Positions 23,541-34,134 of a stretch of DNA of 64,000 nucleotides are shown piece by piece. Origin of the DNA: Sternotherus odoratus. Taxonomy: Eukaryota; Chordata; Testudines; Kinosternidae. The notes under the pieces were generated by a model. The model had not been told where the DNA came from. It worked only from the letters and a program-made list of their open reading frames with translations, and ran no database searches. Location of the stretch: NCBI GenBank assembly GCA_032164245.1, contig JAVMKO010000003.1, positions 133,980,424 through 134,044,423 on the forward strand, given 5' to 3'. How positions within the stretch are numbered: position 1 is the stretch's first letter; each line of letters begins with the position of its first letter. The translations under genes and the position numbers were made by a program.

Positions 23541-23645
23541 GGGTCCAGTTCTGCAATCCTAACTCATACGAGCAGGCCCACTGAAGCAAATGGAACAATT
23601 CGCTGTAGCAGAGACTATCTGTGTAAGGGTTGAAGGATTAGACCC
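23541..23645. repeat. Short MITE with inverted ends (105 bp)
   Basis: Left end GGGTCCAGTTCTGCAATCCT pairs with the right end, which reversed reads GGGTCTAATCCTTCAACCCT. Both sides are flanked by ATATA (23536-23540 and 23646-23650). No coding capacity. The superfamily is not resolved: the duplication may be the full ATATA or only TA. Confidence 0.6.
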
Positions 23646-23650
23646 ATATA

Positions 23651-25490
23651 GTGCTGTCTATAATAGTAGTATTCTGCGCTAGCATATTCTCATGGTGAAG
23701 AGATGCAAACTATTTTGGAAACATTTGATAAGCAAAAGTTGATAGACAAAAATTACTTCAAATATAAAAAATATAAAAATAATTTTAGAAACAAGAAACT
23801 TGCATGGTTTGTTTAGGGCACTTGTAGATAGGATTATATCTGTACATTAGACAAGAGAATCTTTTATGATGTAATTTGTCCCTGTCGTTTGTGTCATGCT
23901 TGCAAGATAGAACTAAACATTTTGGAAACAATGGACAATATTGAATGATAACAGTACCATTCAAGAACATGAGAGTATCTAAGTAATGAGAACAGAAATG
24001 TATGGAAAACCTATCAACAAGAACAACATATTATACATGCAGAGTAGTTTCCATCCTCCATCCATCTTTCCAAAATGGATTAATCTTCCATCACATTTAA
24101 AACTGAAACTAATAGTGAACAGTGATGGCATATGCATGGAACAAATGACTGAAGCGAAAGATTTGTGGAAACAGGATTCAGGGAAAGGAATACAAGCTGC
24201 AGTGGAGGAAGTAATAAACTTAATGAGGCAAGAATAACAACAAGAAAAGGGAGGAGGGATAGCATTACAGAGATCAAAACACCATGAACCTTCTAGATTA
24301 ATGAGATAAAGGACTCATCACTATTGCCTTTTTAATACAATAATCCTTTGCACACTGAGTGACGCCTGCCTTAGAGTGCTATTCATGTCCTCCCTTTTTA
24401 CATCTCTGAGCCTTTGTCCATATTGACCCTTCTCCATAAAGTCTTCCAAGTCCTAAACCATAGAAAGGCAATGTGTGGGTTCTCAGAGAGGAAATCTCTG
24501 CATCTGTTGTGCCTGTCACACCCTATCATTCCACTGGGTGAATTTTACCATTCGATGTGAAATAAGCTAAAGAGTCTTTGCAGAGGTCCTGTGGATTCCC
24601 AGGGATCTGCAGGAAACTAGGGCCTCCCACAGAGAGGCCTTGTGCCTCCACATCAAGTCTGGCTAGAGGCAACTCCTTGCTCCCACGCAGCACATCCCAT
24701 GAACCCAGCAGCATTACTGAATCCTCATTTTTCCCTTGGAAATTGGGCCATGATAGCATATGTATAGGATATGCACTTTCCTTGACCAAAGCACTATACA
24801 GAGCTTGCATATAGGGAAGGGAAGTGAGTGGAGATCATTCCACTCATTTCTCCTGGCACCACCTCTCAGGGCTTTCCACTATAAAGTGATATGATCTGGT
24901 GCATGAGGTATTAAATTTGTCTGTTTTATAGTTTAAATTAAAGAATATTCTCTCTGGAGACATAGGATGCTCTTCCTTTGGGCCATTGATAAAATGTCCT
25001 AGCATTGTTTGAACTGCACAACTGGTTTAACATTTAAAGAGACAACATAAGTGAACTTGGTTAATATTCATTTCATATTAGAAATCTGATGATTCCTATG
25101 ATTTGGAAGCAGCAATATTTGTTGCATCCAATGAATTACAGTCCTCAGGGAAACAACTAAGAGTACTTTAGTTCGGATCATGTTCTAACCATGCATTTTT
25201 TACCCCTAAAAACTACTGCAAAAGAGTATTTTAATTTTCTTTTGCATGTAAATTATTGCAGCCATTCTGCTGTGGGAATGTTATAATTTCATATTTATAC
25301 TGTACTAGCATGCACTCTAAAGAACTGGAATTTCACTGGAATTTCTTCTTCCCTTTAATTATGTGTGGAAGAGAGTGAAATTGTATCTCAGTGCTATTAT
25401 TTTTGTGTCAGATGATGTTTGGTGGTTAATCATATGTTTGTTTTTAATTGCCATTATTTGTACTTCAGTGTGCTAAGGCCCAGTTATTAT
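23651..25490. other. Gene-free stretch
   Basis: No gene or bounded repeat recognised. The 83-, 94- and 78-codon ORFs overlap one another on opposite strands and have no motifs. Confidence 0.5.
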
Positions 25491-25491
25491 T

Positions 25492-25750
25492 ATTGACACT
25501 AGAGTAGCACCTGCAGCACCCAACTCACATTAGGGCCCCATTGTCATAGGCACCAGATAAATACACAGTAGGAGACAGTCTCTGTCCTGCAGAGCTTACA
25601 ATCAAATTAGATAAAACAGAGAAAAGAAACTCTGCTGTCCTCATTTTGCAGATGGAGAAATGAGGCAAAGTGATAAAGTGATCTGCTTAGGTCATGCAGG
25701 AAGTCTGTGGCAATAGAACATAGATCTCCTAGCTGCACAATAGATCTTTA
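25492..25750 (-). repeat. MIR-like/CORE-SINE relic, antisense
   Basis: Order of motifs on the plus strand: 'tagcacct...', 'ccccattgtcataggcacc', 'cctgcagagcttacaatc', 'tcattttgcagatgga', 'gaaatgaggcaaagtgat', 'catgcaggaagtc', 'gatctccta'. This matches a MIR-type SINE read backwards, with the tRNA-like head at the right. Heavily mutated and with no visible target duplication, consistent with an ancient amniote-wide family. Confidence 0.55.
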
Positions 25751-26800
25751 GCAACAAGACTTGCCTTCCATCTTTTCTGTTCCCATTAAAATCAATGGCA
25801 AAACTCAGATTTCTTTCAGCGAGAGCAGGGCTCTGTGTTTTCCATTTCACAGTAACGCAAGGGACAAGCTGTCCTTAAAAAGGCATTCTTTCAGGACTAC
25901 TGCCAATGCACAGATGCAGGGTGGTTTCCATAAAGGAGCAACTGGCATTGTTTCACTGTCCCTAGGAATGATGAGGATTTTGCAGGAGTAATTTTGTGCC
26001 TACAAATAACTGTGCCTGCAGCAAATTGCGCAGATGTCTCTGTGCTACCAGTTTCACACACAAATTGTTATAGGATGAAAATTGTAGGCAGGTTATTTAC
26101 AGGCGGGTTCAAAATGGTGCTGACAAAGTTAAAGGCCCTAAGGGTATTAAAATTCATTCTCCATCTTGACCACATGACCACTTCCAAACAAGTGTTTCTT
26201 TTCCCCCACATCTTGAAGAGAAAAAGAGTCTGAAGAAGGAGGAAATGGAAGCTTGGAAAACACAGTCTCCCCCACACCAGTACCTCAGAAGGCTGTCCTG
26301 GCACTGAAGAAGTGAAGAGACAAAAGAGGCACACCGGAGAAGCCCTGCATGCTGGCAGCAGGGAGAATCAAGGATATAGTTGGACTTCCACTCCCACAGC
26401 TGAGACCTTTATGAGAAAAATACTTACCCTACTACTTCCCCAGCCCCTGAAGTTGCTTCTTTTTCTCTGAGGGTGAGAACCAAGCAGAGGTCGAATAAGA
26501 GGGAGCAAAGAAAGAGCTCCCCTCCACTCCTTGGCTTGAGTAATCAGCACTCTCTCAGAGCCCCCCTCTTCCTTGGCTGGTGCAGTGAGAACAACCCTTC
26601 ATAGACCCATGGCTGCCTGCACCCCAGCTATTTGGAGGTGGGGGTAGACACTACCAGTTTCAGCCCTGAATGACTGCAGTTTGGCAAAGTCAGAAAGAAA
26701 TGAAACCAGGATCTTATAAAGAGAACAGTTAGGCACCTTTAGCTAGGGGTGTCCCTTCCCAATTCAATCTCCAGTAGCAATTTGGGACTATTACTGTCCC
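25751..26800. other. Gene-free stretch, possibly retroelement-derived at right
   Basis: No gene recognised. From about 26340 the composition becomes GC-richer and may be flanking sequence of the gag-like ORF that follows, but I found no LTR boundaries. Confidence 0.4.
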
Positions 26801-26812
26801 CTATTTTAATTT

Positions 26813-27133
26813 TTAGGCAGGCTTTTTAGGAGCAGACTCCTTAGTAGCTGTTTTTGAGGTAGAGCCCCTATCAGACACTGCTGCTGGCAACAGTTGGCCA
26901 GGAAGTGTCCTGGACTCAGGGTCAGAGGCTGGGCTGAGGGATTTCTCCATCATCAGGAGCTTCAACTGGAGATTCCTAGCCTTCCTTGTCCTAGTGGTCA
27001 ATTTTTTGCAGTGGGAACACTTCTGAGCAACATTTGACGCCCCTAAACAATAGACACATTGTGCATGGCTGTGGGAGACCGGTATAAAGCGTCTGCAGGT
27101 CAGGGAGCATTTAAAGCTAGAAGAGCTGGGCAT
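26813..27133 (-). pseudogene. Gag-like zinc-knuckle ORF of a retroelement
   Basis: A 106-codon minus-strand ORF. Residues 20-45 contain HAQCVYCLGASNVAQKCSHC, a C-x2-C ... C-x2-C cluster with a nearby His, like the metal-binding head of gag-type proteins in reptile and amphibian retroelements. A basic stretch (TTRTRKARNLQLKLL) follows, then a Ser/Pro/Thr-rich tail. It has a Met start and a normal stop but is far shorter than a full gag, and no protease, RT or integrase is visible nearby. It could instead be the 5' piece of a domesticated gene. The element class is not resolved. Confidence 0.4.
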
Positions 27134-27659
27134 GCCTGAGGGAATATTTATTTTGAATTAGAAATGGGAATGAGCCCATTCTTGTCCCTCTTCTTCTTTC
27201 ATGGGTATCCACTGGGGCAGGGGGAGGATGGGGAAGGGGAAGGTGGACAACTATTAAAATGAAGACATAAATAAAGGAGAAATAAAGAAATGAGAGGCTA
27301 CTCGCTGGGGAAAAAATGAAATTAATTGAATTATCTAATGTTATAAGGGGGGCTGCTGTTGCTCTGACTCAAGCCAAAGGCAGTAGAGAAGGAATGGGGA
27401 GACAGTTGCACATGCTAGGTAACCGCTCAGAGCAGCGCAAGATGGCTGCTGTGCATGTGTGGCCAACAAGGGCAGTACTACAAATCTCCAATTAGAAGTG
27501 CAGGGCGTTGAGACACTTAAAGTGGAGCACTCATAGTGACACTCCTCGAACAAGAATCAAAAGCTATTCATATTAGCCTTTTTACTGAGCTAACAAAACT
27601 CACAAAAGATGCATAAACATCCGGGTGGCTGCAACAAGTTTGCATTACTTATTCATATA
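27134..27659. other. Gene-free stretch between gag-like ORF and Helitron
   Basis: 27340-27550 is GC-richer and could be retroelement untranslated sequence linked to the gag-like ORF. No boundaries were found. Confidence 0.35.
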
Positions 27660-27904
27660 CTAGCATAAGTGCCCGGCGCTGCTCGGGTCAGTCGGAGGTG
27701 GGGAGGGGGCAGACAGCTGACACCCCCTGACCAACCCCAACACCCCCCGGCTCACCCCCCGACCAAACCCGACACCCCCACCTGACCCCCCAAGCAAACC
27801 CGACACCCCCACCTCACCCCCCGACCGAACCCGACAACCCCACCTCACTGACTGTCCCACCAAACCCAACTTGGATCCATCGCAGGTGGGGGGGGGCACA
27901 GAGC

Positions 27905-28175
27905 TGATGGAGTCCGGGGTTCCATTGGGAGGGGGGAGGGGCAGAGAACTGAGGGATCTCCGGGGTTCCGTTGGGAGGGGGGGAGGGGCAGAGAACTGAG
28001 GGATCTCCGGGGTTCCGTTGGGGAGGGGGGTGGGCAGAGAACTGAGGGATCTCCGGGGTTCCGTTGGGGAGGGGGGAGGGGCAGAGAACTGAGGGATCTC
28101 CGGGGTTCCGTTGGGAGGGGGGAGGGGTAGAGAACTGAGGGATCTCCGGGGTTCCGTTGGAGGAGGGAGGGGTGA
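27905..28175. repeat. 46-47-bp minisatellite in Helitron A
   Basis: The phrase gatctccggggttccgttgg recurs at 27955, 28002, 28048, 28095 and 28141 (spacing 46-47), with a diverged unit before the first. Each unit carries a G6-G7 tract and 'cagagaactgaggg'. Confidence 0.9.
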
Positions 28176-28395
28176 GCTGAGCGAGTGAGGTGTCTGTTGG
28201 AGGGGGGTATTATGACATCATCACCACCTAACCGCCCAGCTGATGTGATTGGCCCTGAAAGACTTTCACCCCTGGGGGGCGTCAGAGGTGAGATCCGAAA
28301 ATTTTTCGACCCTTACCAGCATCTAGACCCCAAGACCCCTCACTGTACCAAATTTCAAGTCTCTGGCTCAAACGGTGCGGGAGGACTTCGCTGTC

Positions 28396-28437
28396 ATACG
28401 TACATACATACGTACATACATACATACATACATACAC
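28396..28437. repeat. (CATA)n tetranucleotide tract
   Basis: Repeated catacata/cgtacata units near the Helitron A 5' end. The matching place in copies C and D reads gtatgtatgt, so the tract belongs to the family and varies in length. Confidence 0.85.
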
Positions 28438-28537
28438 CACTTGACTTTTATATATATAGATTAAGGGGCTGATTCTAATTCCTTTGAAAACATGGACCCA
28501 GTTCTTTCCAAGTTAAACCAGCTTACATATGAACAAC

Positions 28538-28612
28538 AAGGAGTCTGGTTGCACCTTAAAAACTAAGAGATTTATTTGGGCATAAGCTTTCATGGATAAA
28601 TGACTACAAATG
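28538..28612. repeat. Single-arm relative of the fold-back repeat
   Basis: 'ggagtctggttgcaccttaa' then 'actaagagatttatttggg' and 'cataagctttcatgg' line up with one arm of the elements at 10027 and 20319 without an inverted partner. It shows that the fold-back arm also exists as a single unit in this genome. Confidence 0.55.
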
Positions 28613-28672
28613 AAGGCAGAATCTAGCCCATGGTATTCCCTTTGCATTGGTTACAGTTTTCATGATGTATTT

Positions 28673-28687
28673 CCCCCCCCCCCCCCC
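28673..28687. repeat. C15 homopolymer
   Basis: Uninterrupted run of 15 C between Helitrons A and B. Confidence 0.9.
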
Positions 28688-28957
28688 AGTTATTTACTCT
28701 TTTAATGTGCATTTTACTATTGTGAATGCTGCTGTCCTGGAGACTCAAGTCATTTGCCTAGCGTTGGAATATGGTGAGAGATAATGCAAGTTTTCCCCAC
28801 ACTCTGCTATGAGAGAATAGTCAATAGTATGGTCTAGCGGACAGAAAATTGCATTGGAATCAGAAATTCTTATGCTCCTACTCCTGAGTTTCCTAAACTG
28901 ATGTAGAATCATATAGGAATTCATTCAAATAACTCTCCAATCATATTTTATTAAATA

Positions 28958-29601
28958 CTAGCATATGTGCCCGGCGCTGCTCGGGTCAGTCGGAGGTGGG
29001 TGGGGGCAGACAGCTGACACCCCCTGACCAACCCCAACACCCCCCGGCTCACTTACCCCCCGACCAAACCCGACACCCCCACCTGACCCCCCCAAGCAAA
29101 CCCAACACCCCCACCTCACCCCCCGACCGAACCCGACACCCCCACCTCACTTACCGTCCCACCAAACCCAACTCGGATCTGTCGCAGGCGGGGAGGGGGC
29201 CCAGAGCCGAGGGATTCCGGGGACCTTCGCAGGTGGTGGGGGGGGGGGGGGGCGGGCACAGGGCTGATGGATTCCGGGTTTCCGTTGGGAGGGGGGAGGG
29301 GCAGAGAACTGAGGGATTTCCGGGGTTCCGTTGGAGGAGGGAGGGGTGAGCTGAGCGAGTGCGGTGTCTGTTGGAGGGGGTATTATGACATCATCACCAC
29401 CCAGCTGCCCAGCCAATGTGATTGGCCCTGAAAGACTTTCACCCCTGGGGGGCGTCAGAGGTGAGATCTGAAAATTTTTCGACCCTTATGACCATCTAGA
29501 CCGCAAGACCCCTCACTGTACCAAATTTCAAGTCTCTGGCTCAAACGGTGCGGGAGGAGTTCGCACTCATACATACACCACTTGACTTTTATATATATAG
29601 A
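28958..29601 (-). mobile_element. Non-autonomous Helitron B (644 bp)
   Basis: Same orientation and ends as copy A: minus-strand TC start (plus 29600-29601), CTAG end (28958-28961), flanked by A and T. The 3' hairpin has the same CCCG/CGGG stem with the AGC loop and a 'gcacatatg' spacer, so A and B form one end-subtype. The minisatellite is reduced and a G15 run lies at 29238-29252. Non-coding. Confidence 0.85.
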
Positions 29602-29771
29602 TTATTATTTACTCACTGTGCACCATAAAATGTGCTAGGCAACATCCTGACTAATAGAAAAAGAAAAGGGAGGAGGTGGGGTTAAACCTAGCTCATTTGC
29701 CTTAATCACCAACCACTGCTTTTAGCTTCTGTAGGAGCTGTGGTAACCTTCCACAATGGAGTAGAACATAA

Positions 29772-30654
29772 TCTATATATATAAAAGTCAAATGGTGTAT
29801 GCGTGCGTGTATGTATGTAAGCTTATTCCTTCCACACCGTTTGAGCTAGAGACTTGAAATTTGGTACAGTTAGAGGTCTTGGGGTCCTAATGACCGTAAG
29901 AGTTGAAAATTTTTCAAATCTCACCTCTGACGCCCCCCAGGGGTGAAATTCTTTAAAGGCCAATCACATCAGCTGGGCAGCTGCTGTTCTCTGTGACATA
30001 GTTATGATGTCATAATACCCCCCCTCCAACAGACACCGCACTCGCTCAGCTCTCTGCCCCTCCCCCCTCCAACGGACCCCGGAATCCCTCAGCTCTCTGC
30101 CCCCTCCCCCCTCCAACGGACCCCGGAATCCCTCAGCTCTCTGCCCCCTCCCCACCTCTGACGGATCCCGGAATCCCTCAGCTTTCTGCCCCCTCCCCAC
30201 CTCCGACGGACAGAAGTTGGGTTTGGTCGGAGGGTAAGTGAGGTAGGGGTGTCGGGTTTGGTCGGGGGTGAGGTGAGGGTGTCAGGTTTGGTCGGGGGGT
30301 GAGGTGGGGGTGTCGGGTTTGGTTGGGGGGTAAGTGAGCCGGGGGTGTTGGGTTTGGTCTGGGGGGGTGGGAAGGTGTCTGGGTGGGTGAGGGGTGAGGT
30401 GTGGGTGTTGGGGTTGGTCAGGAGGTGTTGGGGTTGGTAGGGGGTGACGTGGGGGTGTTGGGTTTGGGGGGGTGAAAATGTGAGTTGGGGTTGGTCGAGG
30501 GGTAAATTAGGTGGGGGTGTCGGGTTTGGTCGGGGGGGTGAGGTCGGGGTGTCAGGTTTGCTCTCTGCCCCCTCCAACGGACCCCGTACTCGCTCAGCTC
30601 TCTGCCCCCTTCCCACCTCCGACTGACCCGAGCAACGCCGGGTATTTTCGCTAG
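29772..30654 (+). mobile_element. Non-autonomous Helitron C (883 bp)
   Basis: Starts TCTATATATATAAAAGTC after an A at 29771 and ends CTAG (30651-30654) before a T. The 3' hairpin is CCCG(A)GC-AAC-GC-CGGG followed by TATTTTCG. The interior has tandem 'ctctgccccctcc...ggacccc' units of about 45 bp at 30048-30190, then G-rich gtcgggtttggtcggggg-like units to about 30560. The 193-codon minus ORF across it is a Pro/Thr-rich translation of the minisatellite, not a gene. Confidence 0.88.
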
Positions 30655-30699
30655 TCATATATAAAATCATTCATTTAAAGCAGTGAACCCCAAAGATAC

Positions 30700-30836
30700 T
30701 TCATGGGGTTGCATTATCTGTCACATCTTCCCCCTAGAAAGGTTACATATAATCCCAGATCACAATACTGCATACATTTAATACAATACAGTTTTTCTAG
30801 GATATTGCAGGAAGTTGCCAGATTTGTCACACAAAG
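30700..30836 (-). repeat. LTR-like repeat fragment, antisense (copy 2)
   Basis: 'catttaatacaatacag', 'ggatattgcaggaagttgcc' and a terminal 'gatttgtcaca' match the right ends of the copies at 9625-10648 and 57878-58668. Only the terminal 140 bases are present. Confidence 0.5.
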
Positions 30837-31700
30837 AGCTTACCTGGTGGGATCCAGCACTCATGTGGCACAAAACCTATGGTGTGCTACACAGATTGGG
30901 CTAGCAGATCTAAACCAAGATCAGGGCCTTTGCAGAGACATACGATTAGAAGAGATCAAACAGAGGGAGGAGGTAAGAGGAATGGGGGCAACAGTGACAA
31001 ATGCAAAGCCGTGAACTTTCTAAGCAGTGCTGCACCTGACATCTTGTGTTTTTATGATTGATATAACCAGATTAAGCATTCCAGAAAAAATGATGCATGC
31101 AGCTAAAAAGTCTGTACAAGCCAAAAAATATCATGAAGTCCAGGCCAAAATTCGTAGGGTTTTTTTTCAACAGAATCCAAGAGACAGAGTTCAAATCTGG
31201 ATGTGCTTTATTTGTATGCGAGGTAAACACATAAGTCAGTAAGGGTTCCTCAGTCGAGTTAGCATAAATGCAGAGCATGCCTTCCCACGGAGCACACTTT
31301 CTTGTAAATCCAGTAAAACCAACAAACAAATTTGAGAAAAATAACAAGAAATAAAATATTTTGTGTTCTAATCGCTTGTGAATGTTTATTTAGTAAATAA
31401 ATAGTTCAAGTGCCTGAGCTACCCAGATTGATTTGATTTAAAAAATTTCCTGTACAGATCATGTCCCAGGGCAGACAGGTTTTATTACAGTGTCTGACAC
31501 GCAGTTTCTCTGGCTTCACAACAGAGCTTTCAAACAGTGCTTTGAAGATCGTGTTTTATTGGGAGGAATTCCCCATTTCTCGCCTGGGTAGCTGATCTCA
31601 CATCCTGGTACAAACAAGAGCTTCTGTCCCCCTGTTTGTTTGTTTGTTTCTTGTCTAGTCACTAAAAATTCTGGTAAATATCTTCCCGCTCACACTGAAA
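30837..31700. other. Gene-free stretch
   Basis: Nothing recognised; ORFs under 105 codons without motifs. A short (TTTG)4 run lies at 31634-31649. Confidence 0.5.
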
Positions 31701-31704
31701 GATC

Positions 31705-31812
31705 TGGTGACAAAGTCCTGTGGCACCTTAAAGACTAACTATAACTATAAGCTTTCGTGGGCTAATCCCCATATTAGCCCACGAAAGCTTATGCTTCAAA
31801 ACTTTATAGTTC
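31705..31812. mobile_element. Fold-back repeat, copy 3 (truncated)
   Basis: The left arm reads 'gtgacaaagtcctgtggcac', continues to 'ctttcgtgggctaat', then after a few loop bases an inverted 'attagcccacgaaagcttatg' arm follows. The left arm has lost about 15 bases that the right arm retains, and the right arm stops at 'actttatagtt' without the tail of copies 1 and 2. No clear target duplication. Confidence 0.75.
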
Positions 31813-33659
31813 AAAACTCAGGACAACCCTTTTACCAGGATTAGGAGGAGGATAATGTGCTCGACAGGAAATATTTTACTGCCTATCTTGCATTTTGATT
31901 AACTTTCTGAGCAATTTTTAAAAATTATATCGTTTTCAAATCTTGGTCATTATCAACACATTTTTAATGAGCTGTTCCATCTCTTTAAATGGCAGGTGAT
32001 GCCATGCAGTCTAATTAGTAGATTTAAAACCTGAAAAATATCCACCTTATTTCTCATTAATTCTATGTCTGTTTTAAGCTTTAAAATATAATAGGGTTTG
32101 TGACTGCATACAATTCCATTTTAAAGAGGAACAGAAAGGCTACTATGAAAATCAAGCTAAGCAAAATGTATGTCCTGAATAGTAACCAGCCTGTTCAGCC
32201 CAGAAAAACATTTAACTTCCCTATTTGACAATTCTTTTCCTTTTCTCTGAAATCCTCTCGCACTTCATGGCTTACTAATGATTTTCCATCATGCATCTTC
32301 TCAAGAGCAGCTTCACATTGTTTTGTGCTGTGTTCCTTTTGGAACCTGGATAACGGAGGCATTCTGAACATATTTCTGGGTGTGCCTATTTTAATTTTAG
32401 TTTTGCAGTTTATCTTTAAGGATTATCTGGTTAATTAGAAGGCTTTGCAAAAGCAGAATATTTTTATAATGGATGAAAATCAGCCCTTGTGTAACTGAGT
32501 GAGTGCATGACTCACTACAGTAATAGGAGTTGTGCCCACTTACACCAAGGTAAGCCAATCCCTTGGCTAAGAGAACAAATGTTGTTCATTAAAATCATGC
32601 TATATTCAATTTGTAGTGCACTAATCAAACTTTATACAACAATACAAGCAAAATTTTGCCCTCTTCTTCACCCTAAGGATCATAAACTATACTTTTTACA
32701 GGCTGAAAACTCCTACTTTAAGTCATATGTATATTCAGTACAATATGCAATGCAGATCCACACTGTGCTGGATTGTTTAACTATAAATCCCTAAAGTGCA
32801 GAAGCAGTATATGAATGAGTATGATATTGAATATGCCACTGAATACTCCAAAAATCTAACTTTGGAGGGAATGCCAATACATTCTTACATACACGACTTT
32901 ATTGTTCATACTCAGCAGCTGAGGATAAAACAATAGGGATGAAAATCTGAAATTATTACACTTCTTCTATTCATAGAAGAACATCTGGCTCCCATTCCCC
33001 AAGAGCCCAACCTTCAGCTGATCTCTCATGTTACTTTACTAATCAATGCCTCAATCTAGAATCAATTTGATCAGTTCGAGTGAAATGGCGGTATCCTCTG
33101 CTTATTGAGGGCTCAACAAGAATAGACAGTCAGTTCTTATGCACATCATCTTACAAAGAAGTATTCCAGTGATTTACTGTACATTTTACCTATTCAACAC
33201 TTTTGCAGACTTAAAACAAAGTAAATAAGTTTGTGGCTTCTAAAAGACACAATATATTAGGTTCACTTTGCAAAATGCCACTTGCCTACTTGCCCAAGGC
33301 AAGCAATATCTTCTGATTAGCAAGTAATTTAAAATATCATTAGACATATTCATCATCATCATCACCTTCATGATAAAGGATAGGCTGATTGAGGAGAGAG
33401 AGGGGATTCAAAAACAACAGCAAGGTGCATTGGGGAACTATACACAGACATGCCAAGTTCCAAATCGAAAACATTAAGATATCTAGATAAGATGCTGTAC
33501 ATGTGCAATGCTAACATTACTTTCAAGTTATAACTCACAGGGATTGAAAGAACTCAAACATGACTAGGAAATCCGTGTTTTAATTAAGTAATATTGTTGC
33601 GAACAGAAATCTTCAATCTAAATGAAAAAGTAGATAATTAATTCTAAGGGTTTTTGTTT
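31813..33659. other. Gene-free stretch
   Basis: AT-rich; a short CAT run (33351-33363) is the only low-complexity tract. No gene or bounded repeat recognised. Confidence 0.5.
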
Positions 33660-33664
33660 GGGGC

Positions 33665-34129
33665 TGTGGCAGGGCTGGGGTAAAAACCCCAGGATTGCCC
33701 TGCCACTGCAGGCTAAAGCCTGCTTGTTAGCAGCAGGGCTAAGAGCAGAGGCTAGTACAGCCCAGCTGAGAGCCCTAACGAGGGCTAGCCAGCAGTAGTA
33801 GCTGGAGCAAGTGGGTACAGCTGGGGCTGGGAGCTGGGAGGGCTTGAAAAGCTCCAAGCCCCAGTTAGTAGGGGGGCAGGCCAGGAGTGAGGTGCTCTGT
33901 CTCCCAGCTAAGGGCCAGAGGGCCTCAAGGGCTAAAGGCTGTGAGCCAGTAGGGTGAAGGTGGTGGTTGTGGGGGTTTTGGGGAGCACTTTCCTGATATA
34001 CTAAAGCTGCACTGTAAATAAAGGACACTTGTAAACCACCAGAAAAGGTGTGGAGAACAACTTTATTGAGGCACCAGGCCATAGGACACAGGGGAACCCA
34101 AACGAGTTTCTGGAGGGGACCCTGTGACA
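33665..34129 (+). mobile_element. Solo LTR (465 bp) with 5-bp duplication
   Basis: Ends TGTGGCAGGG and CCCTGTGACA (inverted with two mismatches) are bracketed by GGGGC at 33660-33664 and 34130-34134. AATAAA at 34017-34022 near the 3' third indicates plus-strand orientation. No internal retroelement genes flank it, so it is a recombination product. The 5-bp duplication fits Ty3-like or some endogenous retroviral LTRs; class not resolved. The 154-codon minus ORF within it is accidental. Confidence 0.85.
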
Positions 34130-34134
34130 GGGGC

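Larger units (their letters stand above)
27660..28460 (-). mobile_element. Non-autonomous Helitron A (801 bp)
   Basis: On the minus strand it begins TCTATATATATAAAAGTC (plus 28443-28460) and ends CTAG (27660-27663). It is preceded by A and followed by T, as expected for Helitron insertion into an AT site, with no target duplication. A short hairpin CCCG(A)GC-loop-GC-CGGG lies about 8 bases before CTAG. The 5' block of roughly 270 bp is shared with copies B-D. The middle carries a 46-47-bp minisatellite. No Rep/helicase gene is present, so it is non-autonomous. Confidence 0.85.

Noticed and set aside
27905..28175. Regular 46-47-bp repeats suggesting a CRISPR-like array
   Set aside because: Units are contiguous with no unique spacers, and the context is a vertebrate transposon.
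30089..30670. 193-codon minus-strand ORF rich in Pro and Thr
   Set aside because: It is a translation of the Helitron C minisatellite and crosses the element's 3' end; repeats without stops give long frames by chance.
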